DNA of 64,000 nt from Apostichopus japonicus (Eukaryota; Echinodermata; Holothuroidea; Aspidochirotida; Stichopodidae), in the NCBI RefSeq assembly GCF_037975245.1, contig NC_092576.1:40693611-40757610 (forward strand), given 5' to 3'. Position 1 is the stretch's first letter; each line of letters begins with the position of its first letter. The notes under the pieces are model-generated. The model did not search any database and had not been told where the DNA came from. It was given only the letters and a program-made list of their open reading frames with translations. Shown piece by piece: positions 24,655 through 35,626 of this stretch. The position numbers and the translations under genes are program-made.

Positions 24655-25574
24655 GTAAATTTTCTATAACAATAATCTATCGTGCTGAATTGTATGTCGG
24701 ACATCTTGGGTTGTATATTAGATAGAATGACCCAGTACCGTACGTAGGAGAGCTGTTAAATTGTAAATATTCTGATAATATTATAGAGCTTCCTCTGATT
24801 GGAATTTGTAACCACAATTGGTCAGATGGAGTACTGTAAGTCAAGGAATGGTCATTCCATGTTTATTCCATACTAAGTATATCATGGGCTTTACTAAAAA
24901 ATGTATCATGTTTACCAGTGTTTAATTTACCAAATGCTATATCCCTGTAAGTGTAAGTTTTTTCATGGCAGTGGTAATTAGCAGTGCTCATTGATAATAC
25001 CTACAAGAATGGATGGCCATTGTTTTGAAGTTTGTAAGGAAAATCTTGTGCAAAAGAGGTCAACTTTTGTGAACATTAGGAATGGCAGTACTTACATGGC
25101 ACCTGAATGATTGCCGTAAATAATGTGGTGAAATTTAGGCTACAGTAATAAGTACTAATTTGCTAAATTGAATGGACAGGTATACCTGTCCATACAATAG
25201 CAAAACCTCAGGTCGTTTATACTGTAGGCCAAGTCCAGCTGTATACAGTAGCATTGGTCAAGGCCATTGCTAATACTTCAAGGCAAAAACAAACAAACAA
25301 ATAAATATTTGATTAAATTTTTGCCAGTTGACCACTTATAGAAAACAAGAGACTAACCTGGTCGATAGAATTAAGAAATGTTTACCGTTTTTAAAGTTTC
25401 GTTGATTTTTGTTTTAATTATTAATTAATTAATTATTTATTAAATTAATTAATTTGTTCATTTAGTTAGTTAATTAGTAATTTTTAAAAGGAAGAGAAAT
25501 CACAAGTTTGCTTTATCTGTGTAAATGAAATCGTGTAGGTGAAGACATCTTCCAAACAAACTGACTGCAGAAAC
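24655..25574. other. No gene seen
   Basis: Unique A+T-rich DNA with a TTAATTAATTAA patch at about 25415-25455. No supported gene. Confidence 0.35.
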
Positions 25575-26144
25575 TTAAAAGAATATTCCAGGTCAAAATT
25601 TTGTTTTGCTATGTTACAGAGGAACACAATCTAAGCATTCTGGTGAAATTTGCAATTAATTCCTATGTACCATTTTTGAGATATTGACAGTTGATGTTAT
25701 CTGATATTCTGACAAAAGTGAACTTGAAGCAAACAGGTGTGATGTCATAGTTGCACACTGACAAATAATGTTTTCTTTTTCTTTGTTCTTTAGTTTATTT
25801 ATTTGACCTTGGATTGGATTTGGTTACTCGTTTGTCTAAAGGGGATGTGAAGTTTATAAAATACCAATACCTATGGTACATTCACATTTATGGATGCATC
25901 CAATTGTGGAGGATAAAATTAGATATCAATTTCGAAGGAAAACAAACAATTATTTTTCAGTGTGCAACAACGACGTCACACCTGTTTGCTCCAAGTTCAC
26001 TCTTGGTACGAAAGGTGGCAACTTCCAACTCTCAATATCTCAAAAACGGTACATAGGAATTAAATGCAAATATCACTAGAATGCTTAGCTTATGTTCCTC
26101 TTTAACATATCAAAACGAAATTTTGACCTGGACTGTTCTTTTAA
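25575..26144. mobile_element. TTAA-flanked MITE with ~190-bp inverted repeats, family 2
   Basis: The left end TTAAAAGAATATTCCAGG and right end CCTGGACTGTTCTTTTAA are flush against TTAA (25575-25578 and 26141-26144). The inverted arms run about 190 bp: GGTCAAAATTT, GAGGAACA, ATTCCTATGTACC, TTTTTGAGATATTGA, GTGAACTTG and GCAAACAGGTGTGA all recur in reverse complement on the right arm. The middle is A+T-rich and has no transposase. TTAA targets with long arms fit piggyBac- or Kolobok-type non-autonomous elements. A diverged arm-like copy appears near 42280-42400. The 68- and 80-codon frames over the right arm are not genes. Confidence 0.8.
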
Positions 26145-26574
26145 TGAAAATAGAAACCATAATGAGACTAGCTTGAGAAGTACATATATATAGCAAAAGT
26201 GAACGTTGGTGAAAAAATGCTACCAATTGTCATAAGATAGGAAGATAGAAGTGCTTGTTCAGGAGACGGGTAAGCATTGTCATCTGTAAATTGATCCAAA
26301 TCAGTTAGTGTTGAGGTGTTTGACATGATGGCATGGGCAAATAATCCATATATGTGAGGCTTTGACAAAATGATTGGCTTTTACGAACATCAATAAATTA
26401 TCAAAGGCCATATAATTTGGTATATATATGAACATCCGTAAATTATCAAATGCCATTAAATTGGTATACATACATTAGGTTGCACAAGCCTTGCATTGAT
26501 TATTTAACAGATGTACAATACACATGTATATCATTCTACTTTATGGGTGCAAATGAAAACACTTAAAAGCTGCA

Positions 26575-26795
26575 TGTACTGTACGTGCAGTGTGCAAGTA
26601 TCGTATGTGCAGTGTACATGTGGTGTACATGTATTGTGCATGTACTGTACATGCAATGAACATGTAATGTACATGCAGTGAACATGTACTGTACATGCAG
26701 TGAACATGTACTGTACATGTAGTGTACATATATGTACCGTACGTGCAGTGTACATGCATTACCACTGTACGTGCAGTTACCATGTGTAACCACAG
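26575..26795. repeat. Palindromic TGTACATG-rich minisatellite
   Basis: About 22-bp units of ACTGTACATGCAGTGAACATGT and shorter 10-12-bp parts. Each unit contains self-complementary TGTACA, ACATGT and CATGCA, so the array can form many small hairpins on either strand. The 74-105-codon minus frames rich in C-T-V-H are repeat translations. Confidence 0.85.
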
Positions 26796-28135
26796 CACAT
26801 GTATGTATGTTAATCTTAATGCTATGGTTTCTCTGATAATCAATGTAATTATTCACCCTACTGTTTAATTTGGTATGCACTTGAATGCATTGAAGCCATG
26901 GCTACAGTACATATGAGTCAGAATACTGCATATGGCAAGTATCTGCCCAGTGAGCAGATCTGCCCTGTACACAGATCATGTAATTTGGTATAGATTTGGT
27001 TTTTAAATGTGAACATTAATCGTCTTGAATCACTTTGACTTTGAATTAGTAAATGTTGTATCCGTTTATGAACACTCTACATTGTCTGTAAGTTCTTGTT
27101 GCATTGTATCCATGTGATGTTGAGTTCATGTGTGAACACTCATAAATTTGTCAATATGCACTCTTCATTTAGTCTTGTTCACTGTTGCATCCCTTCACGT
27201 TCATTGTACCCTGTGGCAGCCACAGATTCATATCATTTTCTTTGTTTGTCTGTGAATATTGTGAATTTGCTTGGCTCTTCTCTTACCTGTCTCCATTCTC
27301 CTTATGGGGGATGAGGGGGGGGGGGATGGGGAGAGGGAAGGGGGTGGAGGTTGTGTCGACCCCATATATATTATCATATATATAGCAGGGTAGTTAGATT
27401 TGCAGGAAGTATCATTACTCATAAATTTCCAAACAATTAAGATTCAGGTTTTTTTTTTTGTAATACACTCCCTTTCATACAAACCTTTGTATTTTTGCAT
27501 CCCTCCATGAACCTTGTAACTGTACCCTTCCATTAGGAGCATCAGATTAATGTGACGAGACCCTTTTGTGGAAATCATTCTTTAAATATATACTTGGCCC
27601 TGTGTTATTTAATCCATCGAAAAACAAGGCATAATTTATCCAAGTATCGCATCTCAAAATACAGAATGGTGGAATTGCTATATTTCAAATCCAAATATGC
27701 ATCAATTTTTCACATGTGCAGGGACCATCGTATTTTATGAGAGACAAAGATTCAGTGCCTTCAAAACTACTTTAAACAAACACACACACAAAATTGAAGG
27801 TTAAATTGTCCCCTGTAAATGAGTTTGCCAATGTCAGATCTGTGTGAGAGTGGTAACATACTATGTCAACACTAACAAGTCTGTATGCATTCTATGGATG
27901 TACACTGTACTGTACATTGTAAATGTAACACACTGTACACTTAGGCAATCTGTGCAGATTGTCTTGTTAAACATGTACTGTATATAACACAAATGTTCTC
28001 ATGTTGAGATATTAATTGTGCAGTGTCATGCAAGTCTGAGTCCTTTTGGTGGGTTTATATTGCTTGCAAAGATGCACTTTTGAAATTTGTCATGACCTAC
28101 TGGTACTACTGTGCAGTGTATAAACTAGTCCTTTT
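26796..28135. other. No gene seen
   Basis: Unique DNA with a G run around 27315-27324 and a T run at about 27450-27459. TGAACACTCTACATTGT / GTGAACACTCATAA-like strings recur loosely at 27010-27190. No supported gene. Confidence 0.35.
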
Positions 28136-28575
28136 AATAATAATAATAGTACTAATAAAAAATGAGACTTATAAAGTGCCAAATCAGTAGAAAAAAGTCA
28201 CTGCTCAAGGCGCTTTACAAAGAAAGCAGATTAATTTACAAAAGAACAAGTGAAAAGATGGGTCTTAAGTAGACTTTTGGATGTAGAAAGTTTAGAGCAA
28301 GTTCAAATGTGATCTGGTAACTTATGACAATTGATGTTTAAAGATATTAAATTTAACAAAATTGCTTTACAGCTTTTTAGGCAAAGATACTGCAACATGT
28401 ACAAGATCTGATAATTGCTGGTCATATTTTGTAAAAGCATGTGGAAACAGCAGATTAGTATGTTCGTTCTTAAAAGCATGTTGTTGTCTATGAAGAAATT
28501 CAAATGGTTCACTGTAAAATGGGGAATTTCTGACCAAATCCTAGCTGCAGTAGATTCATGCATTCGTTATAACGC
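28136..28575 (-). mobile_element. 5'-truncated CR1/L2-type LINE, copy 1 (decayed)
   Basis: Read on the minus strand this is the C-terminal end of a LINE reverse-transcriptase ORF with 3' UTR and tail. About 86 codons remain open and include STAARIWSEIPHFT, matching the family pattern 'AARI...P+FT', then a decayed thumb region and KLPDHI before a stop where other copies have R. Frame is regained for the last codons (TCSFVN then stop). The 3' end reads GGCGCTT...AGCAGTGAC...GGCACTTTATAAGTCTC and ends in an (ATT)n tail. Clade assignment rests on recalled consensus features, not a search. Confidence 0.75.
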
Positions 28576-28653
28576 ATACCTTTAAAATGTGATGTTTCTG
28601 TATGACGTACGACAGGAATTAGGGGGGGCTGTTGAAATCTTAAAACGGATCAT

Positions 28654-29281
28654 TTAAATCAGCATTTTGCGTTTTGTCGCCGTTTTCCACTTTTTTGACA
28701 AGTCCAAGTTTTTTACATATATCAATCACAAAACAGCAAACTAAGATATTAGCCAAGTTTTTTCCCTGCCAAAAGCGTTAATTGGCGAGTAATTAAGGAG
28801 ATTTGCAGATAATGAGAAAAGTGTCCACTGACAAATTACACATTTAATAATAATCGCATACAGTTCCCCCAACCCACTAGTTTGAATTCAACCAATCAGA
28901 GATGCAGGTTAAGTTATGAGCCGTTGCTAAAAATAGATTCAAAACGTCGAGTTGGTAACTTGGTACAACCAGCGAGCTGGTACTCTAACAGCTCCCTGGT
29001 ACATCTGCCATAGACAATCTACACAAATCAAGCATGGTGATGTACGTATTGGCCAATGACGTTCGTAGCTTTTAAATATTCATATTATGGGCAAGGTTTA
29101 TTTGGATCCCAACGGAAAATATCTTTGAGAAAAACAAAGTTGAAATGTGTAAATTTTTCGACTTTTATGCCACCATTTGAAGTAAGATTTGAATAGATAT
29201 AAGCTAGTTATGTATGTTGCTATGTTACTTATCAGTGAGGTTGAGAAAAACCATAGAAAAGGACGCAAATTGCTGCTTTAA
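28654..29281. mobile_element. TTAA-flanked MITE, family 3
   Basis: The left end TTAAATCAGCATTTTGCG and right end CGCAAATTGCTGCTTTAA are inverted repeats (15 of 18) flush to TTAA at 28654-28657 and 29278-29281. The 628-bp body is non-coding. Another left end of the same family, TTAAAGCAGCATTTTGC, occurs at 31512. The superfamily (piggyBac or Kolobok style) is inferred only from the TTAA target. Confidence 0.6.
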
Positions 29282-29458
29282 TTGTGGAGATTCATGTGGT
29301 GAACGCAAATGATTACACTATGGTACAGTGTTGTGCATCGAACGACTGCTTACTTCCGTTGATTTACTCTGAGGTTTGCCAAAACATTTAAGATCCATTG
29401 AAAGGTATGTTTGTTGAATTACAAAGTTTTTCATTTCACCATCACCTCCCGACACATT

Positions 29459-29479
29459 CCCCCCCCCCCCCCCCCCCCC
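29459..29479 (+). repeat. Poly(C) tract
   Basis: About twenty C residues followed by GCGAAAAG. The short frames crossing it on both strands carry glycine or proline runs and are not genes. Confidence 0.8.
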
Positions 29480-29949
29480 GCGAAAAGAAACATTAATAAA
29501 AACAGAAAATTTAACAGGTCTACCATACATTTTTGGCTTCTTTTAGCTGACAGACATTTTTTTGAAAACCAACCCCAGATGGGATCTGGGTAAAAGGAAC
29601 AGGAAGGATATGTGTGGCAAATGTATGACCTTTGACCCTTGATAAGCCTCTAGCATTATCAAAGATTACTATCTCTGTCATCTCTAGTGGTTTGCACATT
29701 TTTTGCTATTGTTGTAGTCAAAGTAGTTTTGGATAAATCTTTCCTGTTTTTATGTTAAATGTATCCCTCCACTTTTTTTTTGGAAATATTTTTTTTTCAT
29801 TTTAAGGGGTACCATCTGTTGTATGGCTTTTGTGGAACAATGTAACACATCAGGAACGAACGATCAACTCGTTAGTACAGCGGACCTTGAGTTACTCAAT
29901 AGTTGGAAATCAGAGCTCAAGTTGTAGTTCTGGAAATTTAACCAGATAT

Positions 29950-30222
29950 GTAATAATATAATAATAAAAATAATAAATGAGACTTAAATAGCGCCAAATC
30001 AGTAGACAAAAGTCACTGCTCAAGGCGCTTTATAAAGAAAGCAGATTAATTTACAAAAGAACAAGTGAAAAGAGGGGTCTTTAAAAGTAGACTTTTGAAT
30101 GTAGAAAGTTTATAGCATGTTCGAATGTGATCTGGTAAATTGTTCCAGAGATAAGAGCCAGAGTATTCAAAGCTTCTGTAACCATAGGTCTTCAAGCGTG
30201 GTTTAGGAACAGTTAAATACCT
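29950..30222 (-). mobile_element. 5'-truncated CR1/L2-type LINE, copy 2 (ORF2 C-terminus intact)
   Basis: The minus strand reads YLTVPKPRLKTYGYRSF, then EYSGSYLWNNLPDHIRTC, then STFKSLLLKTPLF and TCSFVN followed by TAA. This is the conserved C-terminal tail of CR1/L2-like LINE reverse transcriptases ('LKTYG.RSF...LWN.LP..IR...FK..LKT.LF'). After the stop come GGCGCTT, AGCAGTGACTTTTG, a GGCGCTATTTAAGTCTC end and an (AAT/ATT)n tail. The upstream part is lost, as is typical of incomplete target-primed reverse transcription. Best preserved of the four LINE ends here. Confidence 0.85.
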
Positions 30223-31511
30223 CCCAACATGCTAAACCCTCACAGTGTTTGAATAAACTATGTTAGTGTCATTGTGGATTAATGACAATACTGTTCCTAA
30301 GTAACAAAGCTACAAAGTTATAATTTACTAAGAGTAACAACTTTGTTGGCATTGCATGTGAAAGTGTCAGTTCTAAAGCCTACAAACCATCCCTGTCAAC
30401 TCCAAGATGTGTATCTTGAGATTAGCAGGGTCATAGCTTTGATGAAATCAAATAGCAGCACTGGTGTTCCTGATATGTCAGGCAAAGGTTCTATTGCCTG
30501 TATTTAGATCCATTCCTATTTGCTTACCTATCTCCTAACAACATAAGTACACTTGTTCTACTGTTTTCTAGAGTGAATTCTATTTGTGCTAATTTTGTGA
30601 GCATTTTGTAAATGTCCAAACCCTGGTAAGCGTTGGCACTTTTTTCAGGACTAGAAACGTCTATTTCACAAATCTAAGCTGCAATTACATAGACTAATGT
30701 GTGGTCATTCACTAAATCAGCTAATTCCTTGATTACAGATCTCAACTTGAGATTCGTTCCTCGAAAACTGATTTTTTTAAATTTTAATAACTTTTACTTT
30801 TTTGTTGGTTCAGCTTAGCTTCCTCAGAAATTTCAATAAACTAACAATCAAACTGTATAAGTGTTAATCCTTTGAGATGTGCAAATTAATTTGTTTCTAT
30901 TCTACAGAGTAAAATTTGTCAATAACATGAGTTTGACAGTTAATTTGTTTTTAAAAAACCCTTTGGGTGCATTTGAAATAGCAAAAATGCCTAAATTGTT
31001 ATTGCAAAATTTGATGAGAAAACAGAAAATATCGCAATTTTGTCACTTTAACTTGTCGCAAATCGTTTTCTGCTATCTCCAGTGTGTATATCTGTAAATT
31101 GTTTCAACATAATTTTCAAAACTTTCATATAGGTATTAATAATTTTGATTAAACATGAATTTTTACACCCCCACAACATTACCTCTAAAGGGGAAAAACA
31201 GTTTCTGTAAATGACGTGTATTTAAATAAAATTTGCCAATCATCTGTGTATACATTTTTGAAGAAGACTCTCCAAATTTGTCGGATTTCAAGGCCAATTA
31301 AAGTCTTTAAAACAGAGAACCAAATTTGAGTTGGGAAATCATTGCCAAGTGACTTTGACGATGTCAAGTTAAGTATATATTAGCTGGTGCGTGACGAGTA
31401 TTTAGATATATATTGCTGATACAAGTATCCTGGAGACCTAGAACACACTACAAGTTCATGTGACTGCATTAATCATCGAATTGGAGATGTAATTAATGTC
31501 TTGAGTAAATG
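30223..31511. other. No gene seen
   Basis: A+T-rich unique sequence. A 72-codon + frame at 30879-31097 is hydrophobic and lysine-rich but shows no motif. No supported gene. Confidence 0.35.
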
Positions 31512-31560
31512 TTAAAGCAGCATTTTGCATCTGGCAACAAATTTTTCAAAAAATTTAAAA
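31512..31560 (+). mobile_element. Solo end of TTAA MITE family 3
   Basis: TTAAAGCAGCATTTTGC at 31512 matches the left terminus of the 28654-29281 element (16 of 17). No matching right end was found downstream, so this is a truncated copy or a chance match. Confidence 0.35.
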
Positions 31561-31660
31561 AAAGTAAAAAGGAGTAAACAAGCCAGTAAATTAATCAAAC
31601 TGCTATATAGTTTAAAGAGTTATTCTGATTGCAGACAGTATAGCAATGTAATCCAAAAGG

Positions 31661-31727
31661 TGGGGAAGGGAGGGGGAGGGAGGGGGAGGGAGGGGGAGGG
31701 GGGAAGGGGGAGGGGTTGGGGGGGAAA
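31661..31727 (+). repeat. Purine tract (GGGAGGGA)n
   Basis: GGGAGGGAGGGGGAGGG-type units with no pyrimidine except a short TT near the end. The 84-codon + frame crossing it contains a glycine/arginine/glutamate run and is not supported as a gene. Confidence 0.85.
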
Positions 31728-33857
31728 TATTGCACATTGTAAAGTTGAAAACCTCCATCTATTGTTCCTAACTATATAATATCAAGAAGTCAAAATATTT
31801 TCAGCTCCAGGGCCATGAAAACATTACTCACTAGTGTTGTGTTGCCAGGTGCATTCATAAATAAATATATATCACCAAATTAAAAAAAAAAAAAATCTTA
31901 TTTTCGCCATATATACCAAATGTAATCATGAAGATGTAGCTTTTACCATATATAATGACTCAGAAAAAATCCAGCTCAGTTGAGTAATATTTTAAAATAA
32001 AATAAAACTGTTAGCAAACTGCTTATCCACAAGAGAGCCTGATAGTAATATTTACAGGCTCAGTCAGATTCATGTATACCTGCAACATTCCTTTAAATTT
32101 GGGGATTCCAAAATTAGAGATGAGATTGTGAATTTGTAGATTGGATAGTATTACCAATAAAGGCTGTTACATCTAGTATCTTCATCTTAAGTTGATTGAT
32201 GGAGACTTTGTGATCTACCTCCATCTTCTCTATCCTCTCTCCACCGGTGGACCAGCTAATGACAAAAGGAGACCCCTGGGAAACAGAGCATGACCCCTGG
32301 GAAACAGCATGAGTCATTTGTCAACCTTTGTTAAAGTCATTAGGGCCGATGTAATTGGGTTTGAACTTTTCCTACTTTGGTGCGCTGCCACCATGTGATG
32401 AAAGGATACAACTTGCAAAAGGTCGGTGCATGAAGTAACGAACTGCAAATATAGAGAAAATCACCCGTTCCAGTTAATATGTCCCGGAGTCATTCATGGG
32501 CAGTTAGCCAGGGTATTGTTAATTACATACATAACAACGTGTGTCATGTCCAGGTTACAGAGCGTCTGTAGTTTGGATCAAAATCATTCAGAATCGAACA
32601 AATATCACAAAAATTTCAGGTAAAAAGGTTCGAATAGATTTGACTCATATTTTTTTGCTTTGTTTTCCTTTGTGTCTTACCTATCTCATCACAACCTCAG
32701 CATCTTGCTTTATAGTGCCTATAGTGAACTGGTGACCTTTCTAACACGGATAGTATGCCACCATTTCAAATTCCAAAAACCAGTGTTTAATTTTTTGGAG
32801 AATTAACTTTTTTCCTGTCACACCTTATTATACAGTAGATATCCTACAATGCATACAAAGATCCAGAATACGAAAATTGCATTTGCAGACTTAATATCTG
32901 TATCCATGACAACCTCCAGGCATGTTTCAAGTATTCATAGCTACATTGACAGTGGCAGTATGACTGTACAATATTAACCATGTTATAATAATACACACAA
33001 ATTTGTACACTGTTTGTGTTTCTCTGCATATTGCATATATACACACTGTAATGTAACACAGGCTGTCTGTCTTATATTTACTTGTAACACTTCATTATAG
33101 ATACTTTTAACTCTTCTTCCGACGTCCTATTCATCATTGTAGTGCACATTGCGCTACAATATTGGCATTACTGGCCAAGTGAACGATACCTACATGACTG
33201 GTCGTTGAAATTTAAACTTTCATATAGTCTCTGTACATTTGCAGTTTCAGAGGCTAGCTGAGTAGACAACTTAATCTCAAGCTGTCACGGCGCTCACAAG
33301 CGCCCTCACTTTGTAGGTACCTACATGACTATACTCCCTGGTGTGTAGTCGGCCCTAAAAAATAACACCATGAACAACCGAAAAGTTCTTCCTAATACTG
33401 CAAGCACTCCATGTGCACTACAATAGTGCGTATTTGCAGGCACATGCAGTTCTAGTTTACGATGCTGTACTCTATCCAGATTCATACCGTAGGCCTACAG
33501 CACTCGGAATAAATGTGTAACTGCAGTGTCAGCACCACACTGACACTGACAAATATAACCTACTTCATTCTTTTCATGTCAACTTCAAACAGACCTTTAT
33601 GTTGTGGTTGATTAAGTATTAATGGTTACGTGATGATATTTGTTACCTTGTATCTTCTTTGTGCCGTATGAATGTAAAGTGACCTTGTTAAGTACACATT
33701 ACACACCTCAGACAAGTCCTTTGCAAACATACAAGGGGAAGGTACAGTATCTTCCTGTTTGCAGTCTCCATGTTTGCACCAATGATTTTATTGCTTCACC
33801 AAACATTTTCTGGTATAACCAGGTGGAAATAATGTCACAGGGGAACTGAGTGTACTA
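31728..33857. other. No gene seen
   Basis: Unique DNA. GGGAAACAG(A)GCATGA occurs twice at about 32278-32312. A 14-bp inverted repeat, ATTGTAGTGCACAT near 33135 and ATGTGCACTACAAT near 33410, brackets about 290 bp and could be the ends of a small element, but no target duplication is visible. No supported gene. Confidence 0.35.
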
Positions 33858-33891
33858 GTAAAGGCCTGCCAGTCTAGTAAAGGCCTGCCAG
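33858..33891 (+). repeat. Left remnant of 19-bp array (TAAAGGCCTGCC...)
   Basis: Two units of TAAAGGCCTGCCAGTCTAG sit immediately left of the foldback element. They match the 14-unit array on the element's far side, in the same orientation, implying that the element interrupted one array. Confidence 0.8.
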
Positions 33892-35240
33892 TATGGAACG
33901 CCAAAAGGACCACAGTGACATGTACCACTACTAATTTGACATGTACTACTACTAATTCGAAGTGTACTACTACTAATTTGAAGTGTAATACATGTAAAAT
34001 GTCGCGTACTACTACTAATTCGAAGTGTACTACATCTAAAATGTCGCGTACTACTACTAATTTGAAGTGTACTACATCTAAAATGTCGCGTACTACTACT
34101 AATTCGAAGTGTACACATCTAAAAAGTTACGTACTACTACTAAATTGGAGAGATGGCGCTATTCACAATCTTTCCGATACCATGTCATCGAGTTGCGCAT
34201 CTGCATTAAAATAATGATGAAGAAAACATATTCTTTAATACTCTGTTGATTCAAATGTCTATTTTACAGTTTATACCTTTAAGGTCTGTGGCAAATATAG
34301 AAAATAGCATATAGTTTGGCACAGCTGGGGAATCAAAAGCATTCTTGACATTTCAATGACGGGGAAATTGCTGCTTGTGAATAATAATGTGTATAACAAT
34401 TTTAAGAGTTAAAAACTGCGGCTACATTAAGCACATTCTTGGGGATCGATGGTTCCACCTGCTGGGGCTTCGAAAACTTGTTGCTTTGCCACCACTGGAT
34501 TTTATTTTTGTGATGCCCAATGGTCACAGACAATGGTGATTATAGTATTAGTAATGAAGGCAAGGAGAAGGGGAACATTCCTACAGGAAGACTGACACGT
34601 ACATATATACTCCTAATCCTACGCATACTAAGCTCTGCATACACACATTACTGTGCCAAAATCTAAATTTAAACGGTAACTTATATTTGGGCTCTTAAGT
34701 TGTGCTCTGAATTAATCCATGACCTAGTACTTTAGTAGGCCTATATTCAGGCCATTTGTAGAACACCTAAAATGCATACGGTACTAGACCTGTATATAAT
34801 TTAAACAAGTAGCAGTTTTGGAATATCACAGACCTTAAAGGTATAAACTGTAAAATAGACATTTGAATCAACAGAGTATTGAATGTTTTCTTCATCATTA
34901 TTTTAATGCAGATGCGCAACTCGATGACATGGTATCGGAAAGATTGTGAATAGCGCCATCTCTCCAATTTAGTAGTAGTACGTGACTTTTTAGATGTAGT
35001 ACACTTCGAATTAGTAGTAGTACGCGACATTTTAGATGTAGTACACTTCAAATTAGTATTATTACACTTCGAATTAGTAGTAGTATGCAACATTTTTGAT
35101 GTAGTACACTTCGAATTAGTAGTAGTACGCGACATTTTACATGTATTACACTTCAAATTAGTAGTAGTACACTTCGAATTAGTAGTACATGTCAAATTAG
35201 TAGTTGTACATGTCACTGTGGTCCTTTTGGCGTTCCATAT
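33892..35240. mobile_element. 1.35-kb foldback (long inverted repeat) element
   Basis: Left arm 33892-34290 and right arm 34827-35240 are near-perfect reverse complements of about 400 bp around a 536-bp unique loop. Each arm starts with ATGGAACGCCAAAAGGACC, continues into a tandem domain of TACTACTACTAATTCGAAGTG and TACATCTAAAATGTCGCG units, then unique sequence to TTTAAGGTCTGTG. Outer repetitive and inner unique arm domains are the layout described for sea-urchin TU and other foldback transposons. The flanks CTGCCAGT and ATGCCGGT (6 of 8) are compatible with an 8-bp target duplication in a degenerate array. The 99- and 149-codon threonine/serine frames are repeat translations. No transposase. 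Confidence 0.8.
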
Positions 35241-35516
35241 GCCGGTCTAGTAAAGGCCTGCCAATCTAGTCAAAGCCTGCCGGTCTAGTTAAGGCCTGTC
35301 GGTCTTGTAAAGGCCTGTCGGTCTTGTAAAGGCCTGCCGGTCTAGTAAAGGCCTGCCGGTCTAGTAAAGGCCTGCCGGTCTAGTAAAGGCCTGCCGGTCT
35401 AGTTAAGGCCTGCCGGTCTAGTACAGGCCTGCCGGTCTAGTACAGGCCTGCCGGTCTAGTACAGGCCTGCCGGTCTAGTAAAGGCCTGCCGGTCTAGTAA
35501 AGGCCGACCGGTCTAG
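35241..35516 (+). repeat. 19-bp minisatellite (TAAAGGCCTGCCGGTCTAG), about 14 copies
   Basis: Regular 19-bp units with single-base variants (TAAAGG, TTAAGG, TACAGG; TCTTG near the start). Identical neighbours such as three TACAGG units in a row suggest recent local duplication. The array ends against the right terminus of a family 1 MITE and appears to be internal to that element. Confidence 0.92.
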
Positions 35517-35626
35517 TAAGTGGTATAAAGAGGTCATTTTACGACCAAGGCAGGTCGATTACGTCATCTCAAGAAACTTTTCCATGATAGCATGCTATAG
35601 TTGGGGTCTATACAGCAGACCTTTAA
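35517..35626 (+). mobile_element. Right end of TTAA MITE family 1, copy C
   Basis: AAAGAGGTCATTTTACGACC, CAGGTCGATTACGTCATC, CATGCTATAGTTGGGGTC and TACAGCAGACCTTTAA match the right 110 bp of copies A and B. The TTAA is at 35623-35626. The left end was not found. The 19-bp array and foldback lie where the interior would be, so the left half may have been replaced or moved. Confidence 0.7.

Noticed and set aside
33135-33423. Small element bounded by ATTGTAGTGCACAT inverted repeats
   Set aside because: Only 14 bp match, no target duplication and no second copy; kept as a note in the region entry.
33855-34214. Serine/threonine repeat proteins on both strands of the foldback arms
   Set aside because: The arms are inverted copies of tandem TACTACTAATT-type units; the frames are repeat translations.
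35241-35516. CRISPR-like direct repeats
   Set aside because: Units are contiguous 19-bp tandem repeats with no spacers, in clearly eukaryotic sequence.
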